This document shows positions 54,355-61,805 of a stretch of 61,805 nucleotides of DNA, in pieces (positions within the stretch are counted from its first letter, which is position 1; the number at the start of each line of letters is the position of its first letter). The translations under genes and the position numbers were made by a program. This DNA is from Cochliopodium minus (Eukaryota > Discosea > Himatismenida > Cochliopodiidae): contig JAMYWO010000109.1 of the NCBI GenBank assembly GCA_024220525.1, positions 77,077 to 138,881 of the forward strand. The letters are read 5' to 3'. Below the pieces are notes generated by a model. That model saw only the letters and a list, made by a program, of their open reading frames with translations. It was not told the DNA's origin and did no database searches.

Positions 54355-55695
54355 TTATTTTTGTTCTTGATCAGGGTTATCATTTTTATATCTTTGTTTC
54401 ATCAACTTATAAGCTTTCTTTGGGTTGACAGCAGGTTTGGTAGGAGGATCCTTCTCGAAAGGGTTTCTAAAGAAGTCACTTGGAGGAGGGTCGATAGCAT
54501 TGATCTCTTTTTTAGAGGGGATCCCAAGGAGTTTACGTATAGGATCCAAGTAAAGAATACCGTTGATGGCCATGGTCATGAAGTTGGCAGTCAACCAGTA
54601 CAATTGCATACCACATGGAAACCAACCTGATACGAAGAAACCCATGGTGATTGCAAATCTTGTGATCCATCTTCTGAAAGGACCTTTGTGATGTTTAGGT
54701 GTTGCATCAACAACCTACAAAAGATTAATAAAATTACAAGGTTAAATAGGTGTATTTGATTTTAAGAAAGATAAATGGATTTGTATCAGGAAAAAAAAGT
54801 TTGTTTTAAGAATAAATTTGAGGTTCACATTGTATCAAATAGAATTTTTAAAATGGATTCATTCAGAATGTATAAAATTTCATTTTAAAATTATATATCC
54901 GCATTTTTTTTAGAAAAATAAAAAAATTACCTCAGATGTAAGATATGAAAAGGCAGCACTGATTATAGGAAATCTCCAGTAAGGATCAGATTTGGATAAA
55001 TCTTTGAACCAAGCGATACCTCCATTGATGAACTCCTCGGGTTGAATATCGTAAGCGAATCTACGAATAGCCAAGAATACACAGATGAAGACAGGGATTT
55101 GGATGATGATAGGAACAAACGATCTCAAAGGACTATAATTGTTTTCTTTTTTCCAACGATTGAATTCTCTCATTGCCAATTCTTTTGCTTCTCCACCTGT
55201 TTGATAGGAATTCTTTATATTTTGTGTCATTAGGCGAATGGCAGGTGCATGTTTGATACTGAAGACAAGATTACGATAAGCAATAACAGATAATGGAGAG
55301 ATGAGTACTCTCACACCAACTGTGAAGCCCACAATAGCCATATAGAAAGGAACGTTCATTGTTTCGACTGTATATTCCAATAACATTTGAACATAATCTA
55401 CTGGTCCTGTCCATCCACTCGTAGTAGCTGTAGTATCGACAATTTTCTCAATATTTTCAGTTATAACGTTTGTTGATTGATTGGAGATTGGTGTGATTGG
55501 TGTATTTGCAATAATAGGTGTATTAACGATTGGCACATCAACTTTTGGCACATCAACTAGAGGTGTATTTACTATAGGGGTAGTTGTTGGAGTTACAGTT
55601 GTAGATGCATGTGGATTTACTCCACCTTGTCCTTTAAATGGACAACCTGTGGCATAATTTCTGATCTTTATTCCAATATCTGTATTCAATCTCAT
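54355..55695 (-). CDS. OXA1: Mitochondrial Oxa1/YidC-family membrane insertase
   Basis: There are two exons, 55695-54931 and 54714-54355, about 375 residues. A presequence-like start (MRLNTDIGIKIRNYATG) is followed by a Pro/Thr/Val tandem-like linker (TPLVDVPKVDVPIVNTP). The insertase core has helices at YMAIVGFTVGVRVLISPLSV, FVPIIIQIPVFICVFLAIRR, WRFPIISAAFSYLTSEV and FPCGMQLYWLTANFMTMA, the last being the conserved gating helix. A basic tail after it (RNPFEKDPPTKPAVNPKKAY and more) can bind the mitoribosome. The protein inserts mitochondrially made subunits into the inner membrane. Its presence argues that the organism has a genome-bearing, respiring mitochondrion. Confidence 0.92.
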
Positions 55696-56312
55696 CTTTA
55701 CATTATCCTTTATAATTTTGATTTATATTTTGATATTCAAATAAAGGATGATTATTTTGGGTTACATTCAAGGAATATTTATTAAATGTGCTCATGCTCT
55801 TGATATTCATTTCCTTTTTCATATTGTTCTTGATCAATGAGATCGATTTCTTGAAGAATTTTGTTTTTTGGAACATCATGTTGGATCAAACAAAATTTTT
55901 TTTATTCTTTTTTATTTTTATTACAAAAATAGATTGGATGGATTACTTCTATTCTGCAAATGGTATATAAACATAAAATCAACATCATTCAAATATCTTA
56001 TATTTGGACATAATGCTTTTCAAATGAAATATTATGGTTTGAAATGACAAAATTTAATAATGAAGGTCAAAATATCCAAAATCATGAAAATTTCATTGTT
56101 TCAACATCGATGTATTTAATTATTGACCAAATTTTTTTTATTTATTTAAATTTACACACAAACAGCAAATAAAAAGAAAAAAGTAAATTTAAGCTTATAT
56201 TAAAGTGCTATGGAAGAGAAATTAGTACACTTTAAAAAATTTTGTATTAAAAGATGAAAATAGGGATTATTTTTTTAAAAATTAATAAAAAAAATCAAAA
56301 TAAAAAAGATAA
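55696..56312. other. Divergent intergenic region
   Basis: AT-rich gap between the Oxa1 and TRAF starts. A 60-codon plus-strand frame at 55788-55970 is hydrophobic but has nothing to recommend it as a gene. Confidence 0.45.
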
Positions 56313-58326
56313 ATGGAAACAAATGAAGAAGAAATACAATTGGAAGATCTGATAATAGATAAAGAATCAATATCAGAATTGACATGCAGAATATGTTTCG
56401 AAATATTGAAGACGCCAAGGTAAATATGGAAGAAAGATTAAAAAATATATTTTTTTTGAAGATTAAAGTTGATTAATCAAATATTTCACAAATTTCAAGG
56501 CAATGCAAAAATGGGTAAAAGATTTCATAATATTCTCAATTCTTATCTTGTTCAAATTTGTTTGGAATTAAAATAAAAAAAAAAATAAAGATATAAACAA
56601 AAAATAATACGTAATTATTTCACCAAATAAGAATATGAATGCGAAAATATGGGATAAATAAATCAGTAATGAGTTTATATCGAAATTAATCAATGAATAA
56701 AGAAAATATTCGATGAAATAAAAATTTATACCTTTTTTGAAATAAATAATTTATATCTTTCTCTTGTATAGACATCTATTTTGCATTACATGTATAGAAA
56801 ATGTGATGAATATAAATACAGACAATATTGGAAAATGTCCATGTTGTAGGGTGATGATAAACTCAGATAATGTGGCAAGAAATATGTTCGTAGAAAAAGC
56901 AATCCTCAAATTAAAGATATATTGTCCTTACAAATACAAAGCAGAAGAAATAGACGATAATGGATGCAAGGAGGAGATTCTATTCTGCGATCTGGACAAG
57001 CACAAAGAGAATTGCATGTATAAATTCGTGGAATGTCCATTCAATTCTGAATGTGAGAGATTGAGATTGAAGGATGTGCCTGATCACAAACTCATCTGCA
57101 AGCACAGGATCGTGGAATGCAAATATTGTGAGAAGAGCTTCAAATTTTTTGAGATCGAGGTATGTTGATCACTCAATAGAATCATTTAATTTTTTCTCTT
57201 TCTCACATTTTTTTCTTTTTCCTTACTTTTATTATTCAATTTTATTCAATTTTTTTTTTATTAAATTTATTTGATTTTGATATATTCCATTTCATTATCA
57301 AAGCTTTTTGAACTATCAATTTTTATATTTTCATTAATTTTTCTTTATCCCTTTTCTCTTTTACATTTTTTTTTTCTATATTTTTTATTTTGATTTTTTC
57401 TTTTTATTAAGAACCACAGCATTTTGTGCACCCACTACCCCATTTCTTGCAACTGCGGAATTAATGTTCAACGTTACCAAATGCAGCTTCATCTCAAAGA
57501 CGAGTGCCAAGAGTCGATCGTTCCTTGTCAATTCGAAAAAGAAGGGTGTTCTCAGCTGTTTAAAAGAAGTGATGTTTTTTCACATTTACAACAAAATGTA
57601 ATCTTTTTTTTTTATTTTTATTATATATTATTTATTTTTTTATTTTTTTTTTATTTTTTTTTATTTTTTTTTTTATTTTTAATTTTTCATTTGAGGTAAC
57701 TACACATCTTAATTTTTTGAGAAGCCATTTTGACAAAGAGCTCACCAATGTTGTACATAATTTTGAATCATTAGTTTTACAAAAAGATAATAAAATAAAA
57801 TCTTTGGAAAAAAAAATATCTTCACTAACCGAAGACACAAAAAGTAAAAAAAAGCATTTTTAAAAAGTTAATTTTTTTTTTACTTTTTTGATCAGAAAAA
57901 TATAAAATAAGTTGGAAAATAGACAATTGGGAAAAAAGACTGAAATCAAAGGAGTTTATTCAAAGCAAAAAATTCAAAATAAGCGGTCTCCAGTTTTTCT
58001 TGGGAATGTACACTGACGGGGATAACGTGGACTCAAAGGGATTCGTGAGTGTCTATCTTTTTTGTGATGAACAATATAATTCAACAGGTAAATTCGTTTC
58101 TTTGACTTGGAAAGTTACTTTCGAGAATAAATTATGTGAACACATGTCCATCGTTAAAGAATTTCAACAAAAATTCCCTTTAAATCTCAAAAATGGAAGT
58201 GGTTGGGGAAATAGAAAATCTTTGAAATCTACAGAGATCAATAAGTTGAATGGTTATATTGATAACAATGGTTGTCTCTTTATCAAATGTAATTTTTGTG
58301 TTGATGATATTGAATGGGTAGTCTAA
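56313..58326 (+). CDS. RING - TRAF zinc finger - MATH protein (TRAF-like E3 ligase)
   Basis: There are six exons: 56313-56419, 56500-56514, 56772-57159, 57412-57597, 57696-57843 and 57896-58326 (TAA), about 425 residues. Order is a RING (CRICFEILKTPRQCKNG, HLFCITCIENV and CPCCRVMIN), a TRAF-type zinc-finger array with alternating C and H (CDLDKHKENCMYKFVECPFN, HKLICKHRIVECKYCEKSF, HYPISCNCGINVQRYQMQLH, KEGCSQLF), a short coiled coil, and a C-terminal MATH domain (ISWKIDNWEKRL, FLGMYTDGDNVDSKGFVSVY). RING and MATH give an E3 ligase with a substrate- or receptor-binding trimer. Exon 2 is only 15 bases. Such proteins are numerous in social amoebae and heteroloboseans. Confidence 0.9.
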
Positions 58327-58520
58327 TCTTTTTTTTCTATTCTTCTTTCTCATATCCTTTTTGAAATACTGTTTCGATATAATTTTTGTTCTTTCTTTTT
58401 CTTTTTTTTTGTAAAATATTTGGTGTGGAGAAAAAGAGAGAACAAACTTGTTTAATTGTTTTAATAAAAATGCAAAATAAATAAATTTATACAAAAATTT
58501 TTTTTTATTTGAAAAGGGAT

Positions 58521-60553
58521 TTAATCAAATTCCTCCAAAAATCTTTTGGTAACCTTTCTTGCTCTTGAAGAAGTTCTTGGAGAAATGTTGGTCTTGCTTT
58601 TAGATTTGGTGTTGGATACTTTGAAATCTTCGTCGCTTTGTTCCTCATCATAATCAAGATCAGATCTCTTCTTTCTCTTCTTCACAACAGGAGTTGATTT
58701 AACCACAGTTTTCTTTTTATTACTATTTACTTTTTCAGTGTTAACAACAAAAAAGTTATTGACAACTGTGCCATTTTCATAATTTTCATTATTAAATGTT
58801 TCAAAAGTAAGTTCAGTGGGCAGAAAAACAGGTTCAATTTTAGGCACAGGGTTTTCATGAATGTAAATATCAGCAACATGCAAATCGATCAAAGGGACAT
58901 TCACATCATCATTAGTAAACGACTGAGACAACAAATTAAGAGTGATTTCTCTCAATTTATCGTACAGTATAACACTGACAATATTGATACATTCAGCGTC
59001 CATTTTAAAATCCAAATTCTCCAATCCAGACCATTTCACAAATTTTTTCTTGGAAGGCTTTGAAAAACCTATACAACAAGATTCCCCAAACTTTTTGTAA
59101 TCAACCAAATTCATTTTAATTGTCCTTCTGTCCTTTTCAAGCAGCTCATTTTCGTTTCTCTTTTTGAAATCTTTTATCAAATCTTTGGTGATATACTTCA
59201 CCCAAAAACTTTCTGTCAACATTTCACTTTTATTTTCACTATCGTCAAGATGATTAATGAAAATCTGTTCATTATTAACAACATTATTCACAAAACTATC
59301 ATTGACCAAACTATTTTCTTCAAACACCATTTCTGAATTTTTTGTTGGAGTTATCTCTAATTCATTTTTCGTTTCAAAATCGATAAACTGTGAGTAATTT
59401 TGTTCTCCCAGAAACTCTTTCAAAGAATTATTCTCCAAAACATTCTCCATTATCAGATCTTCATTCTTGCTTTCATTTTCTTCATTTTCTTTCTCTTCGC
59501 TCATCAACGAGTCATCCTCCGAAAAATCTTCCTCTATTTTCCCACTCTTTTCTGATTTAGGAGAGTTCTCACTCACAAAAAAATCCAGTTTGTTGAAGAA
59601 ATTATTTTCAACAACAGAATTTTCTTGTTTTTTTTTAAAAATAAAAATAAATTTTATATTAAGTATAAAAAGTAAACGAATAAAATAAAAATAGATTAAA
59701 TTTAAAACAATTTTTTTTTTACGGTTGTTTGTGAATATTTTTTCTTCTTGGATTACATCTTGATATATTTTCTCTTCTGGTTTTTTTTAAAAATATAATA
59801 GAAAATTTATTTTGAAAAAGAAACAATAAATGTCAAAATTTATTTACGATTTTGAAAGATATGCAAAGGTTCGGGTTCTTTGATTATCTCTTTCTTTTCC
59901 TTAAGAATAGACCCCAACTCCTTATGGTTGATCTGGTCCTTCTTCTTTTTGGGCTGCACTTGTCTCTTCAGCCTCAAAAAAGAAATGGTCTTCCAAATGC
60001 TGTAAAGAAAAGATTTTTGGTGATGAAAGGCTTCCAAGATATACTCCAGCTTCATTATTTTCTTTGGATTATTTTTTGCTTTATTGTACGAAGAATTCTT
60101 CATGCAATCTATCAAATAGTCCATCCATTTCTTCATGTGTCTTTCTAGGAGTTGCACCACTTGTTTATTGGGGAACAGCCTCTCTCCGAACGTGAATAAC
60201 ATCGCTGCTATCTCTACGTTCATCTCCACCCTTTGGGGATCGGCATCATCCATCTTATCTATCTTATCATCCACCATGTATTCCTCTCCTATCTTCTTCT
60301 TCTCTTTCTTTTTTGGATTTATCTTCACATTTTGTTTATTCGCAGAATTATTTTTGTTGGAATATCTCTTCTCCCTCTCCTTCTTTATGTTTTTGTTCTT
60401 CCTCTTCTCCTTCTTTATTGGATTGTTCAGATTGTTATTCTTTACTTTGTTAGTGTAATTATCTATCAGAACTTTCTTCTTTTCTTCCAATAAAATCTCC
60501 AATGCTTTCACTTTCCCATATTTTTCTTCCAAGAAATTTATTCTATCCATCAA
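58521..60553 (-). CDS. SPT3-like SAGA subunit (paired histone folds)
   Basis: There are three exons: 60553-59848, 59776-59723 and 59623-58521 (TAA), about 620 residues. After a basic N-terminus comes a TAF13/SPT3-type histone fold (EIAAMLFTFGERLFPNKQVV, LEYILEAFHHQKSFLYSIW). A long acidic linker follows, then a second half with DRRTIKMNLVDYKKFGESCC, GFSKPSKKKFVKW and ECINIVSVILYDKLREITLN, which match the order of the SPT3 second histone fold. SPT3 is the TBP-binding subunit of SAGA. The match is by eye, and TAF13 alone would not explain the C-terminal half. The tail is basic and Ser-rich (TSSRARKVTKRFLEEFD). Insertions make it longer than yeast or human SPT3. Confidence 0.6.
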
Positions 60554-60791
60554 TCCAAACGGAAAATTAAAAATATTTGGTGATAATTTGGTATCTCAAG
60601 TTAAACCTCTATTTTTTTTTTTTTATTATATAATTGTTGATATTTTTTTTTGTTGTTTATTTTTCACAGAATAAACCTTTATCTCCAATTTCTTGTTTGG
60701 TCAAACAGGTTGAATGTCATTAAAAAAAGATTTTTTTTTTCAAAAATAATTTAATTTTTTCTTTTCGAAAATATATCACAATAAAATCATT

Positions 60792-61805
60792 TCAATTTTT
60801 AAAAATGAGCTTGAGTTCTTCAATCCTCAAAGCCTTCAACTGCTCCTTGTTCTTGAAGTTTCCAAAAGAAGCCTGAGCTAAAAGCATCTTGCGTTCCTGC
60901 AACTTCAAAATCTGCTCCTCAATAGAGCCTCGAACAATAAACCTAATGACCTTGACAGCTTTGGTCTGACCCAAACGATGAACACGATCGATAGCTTGAG
61001 ATTCACAAGCATAATTCCACCAAGGGTCCAATATAAATACACGAGAAGCAGCAATGAGGTTGAGACCGATTCCACCCGCTTTGGTTGAGATGAGAAAGAT
61101 GCGAATATCTTTGTTCTGGTTGAAGGAGCTGATTGCCTTTTGTCGATTGTATTGTGAGATGTTTCCGTCTAATCTTACAAACTTGAAGCCGTTCTTGCTC
61201 AAGGGAGTTTCCACCAAGTCCAACATGGAGGTCCACTGCGAAAAGATGATGCATTTAAGATCATCAGATTCGAGATACATCATCCTGATCTCTTCGATCA
61301 AAGAATCTATCTTTGCGGAACTTTTCCATTGTCTAGTCTTAATGTCGTTTTGATGGGTAGAGATGAGAGTGTTAGTGATGTTCTTTGGAATTTGGATGAT
61401 TTGTGAGTTGGTGAGGGTGGTGCTACAGCTAGGACATTGTGGGGAAGAAAATCCGCTATTGGAGAGTTCGTTTTGCAGACATTTGTTACAGAAGATGTGA
61501 AGACAAGAGGTGAGAGAAGGATTTTCAACAGGTTCGAAGCAGATTTCACATTCAGAAGTAACAATTTCGGATAGCAAGGAAACCAACTTCTCCATAGGGA
61601 TGTTGTTATCTTTAGAAAAATCATTGATGAATTGAAATTGTTGCATGTTGGAGAGTGGTTTTTGGAAGGAGTCATTTTGTAAGACATTGTCATTTTGGAA
61701 CTTCTTGTCGTTTTGCAAGACATTGTCATTTTGAAACTTCTTATCGTTTTGCAAGACATTGTCATTTTGCAAAACATTGTCAAATTGGAGGTTTTCATTG
61801 ATAAA
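60792..61805 (-). CDS. RAD5: RAD5/HLTF RING and helicase-C half (3' part of split gene)
   Basis: This is one open frame from the window edge to TGA 60792-60794. It begins in a repeat (QNDNVLQNDKKF), then LSEIVTSECEICFEPVENP, CLHIFCNKCLQNELSN and CPSC, a RING inserted between the ATPase lobes. The helicase-C lobe follows: CIIFSQWTSMLDLVETPLSK, RLDGNISQYNRQKAISSF, IFLISTKAGGIGLNLIAASR, DPWWNYACESQAIDRVHRLG and QTKAVKVIRFIVRGSIEEQI. It is the missing half of the fragment at 35015-38054. The left end of that fragment (SENLQLKFF) and the right edge here (NENLQFDN) look like neighbouring repeat units, so little sequence should be missing. Confidence 0.93.
   Translation of the reverse strand, partial: FINENLQFDNVLQNDNVLQNDKKFQNDNVLQNDKKFQNDNVLQNDSFQKPLSNMQQFQFINDFSKDNNIPMEKLVSLLSEIVTSECEICFEPVENPSLTSCLHIFCNKCLQNELSNSGFSSPQCPSCSTTLTNSQIIQIPKNITNTLISTHQNDIKTRQWKSSAKIDSLIEEIRMMYLESDDLKCIIFSQWTSMLDLVETPLSKNGFKFVRLDGNISQYNRQKAISSFNQNKDIRIFLISTKAGGIGLNLIAASRVFILDPWWNYACESQAIDRVHRLGQTKAVKVIRFIVRGSIEEQILKLQERKMLLAQASFGNFKNKEQLKALRIEELKLIFKN
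61670..61800. repeat. 36-base coding minisatellite in RAD5
   Basis: Two and a half units of about 36 bases encode NDKKFQNDNVLQ repeats at the right edge of the window. The repeat probably explains why the contig ends here. Confidence 0.75.

Noticed and set aside
55788-55970. Small hydrophobic gene between Oxa1 and TRAF
   Set aside because: Sixty codons of Phe/Ile-rich sequence is typical of T-rich spacer, with no conserved motif.

Overview
The window is nuclear DNA from a very AT-rich, intron-dense protist with the standard genetic code. Most genes are cut by short GTAAA...TAG introns, intergenic spaces are short, and a mitochondrial Oxa1-type insertase and a mitochondrial carrier argue for a respiring mitochondrion. 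The repertoire (a large BEACH-WD40 protein, Rac-like GTPase, CK1, RING-TRAF-MATH, MYND-Sel1, C2 and CH proteins) fits a free-living amoeba or amoeboflagellate. The lineage cannot be fixed from sequence alone.

The window is a set of five blocks joined by single N bases at 5204, 7660, 35014 and 47318. Block 1 (1-5203) holds a truncated gene start, a CH-domain coiled-coil protein and two SAM-like paralogues. Block 2 (5205-7659) holds a gene start, a TruB-type pseudouridine synthase and the truncated front of a third SAM-like gene. Block 3 (7661-35013) holds the N-terminal and ATPase part of MOT1/BTAF1, a CK1-like kinase, a Rac-like GTPase, a DUF4804-like protein, a BEACH-WD40 protein, the DNA polymerase alpha B subunit, a HAD-like protein and the C-terminus of an insulin-degrading-enzyme homologue. 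Block 4 (35015-47317) holds the N-terminal two thirds of a RAD5/HLTF translocase, a DHRS1-like reductase, a small membrane protein, two tandem C2 paralogues and the C-terminus of MOT1. Block 5 (47319-61805) holds a relic-rich region, a MYND-Sel1 protein, a nucleotidyltransferase, a mitochondrial carrier, ribosomal protein uL14, Oxa1, a TRAF protein, an SPT3-like SAGA subunit and the C-terminus of RAD5.

MOT1 and RAD5 are each split between blocks in a way that works if blocks 3, 4 and 5 lie in the same orientation but in reversed order (5-4-3). I regard this as a scaffolding error at low-complexity contig ends, not trans-splicing, and it should be kept in mind when reading gene neighbourhoods across an N.

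Genes with a recognisable process are mainly nuclear: transcription control (MOT1, SPT3), replication and post-replication repair (POLA2, RAD5) and RNA modification (TruB). The others serve membrane traffic and signalling (BEACH, Rac, CK1, C2) and mitochondrial biogenesis (Oxa1, carrier). There is no operon-like logic. Most neighbouring pairs are divergent or convergent, with short AT-rich gaps. I found no rRNA, tRNA, CRISPR array or intact mobile element.
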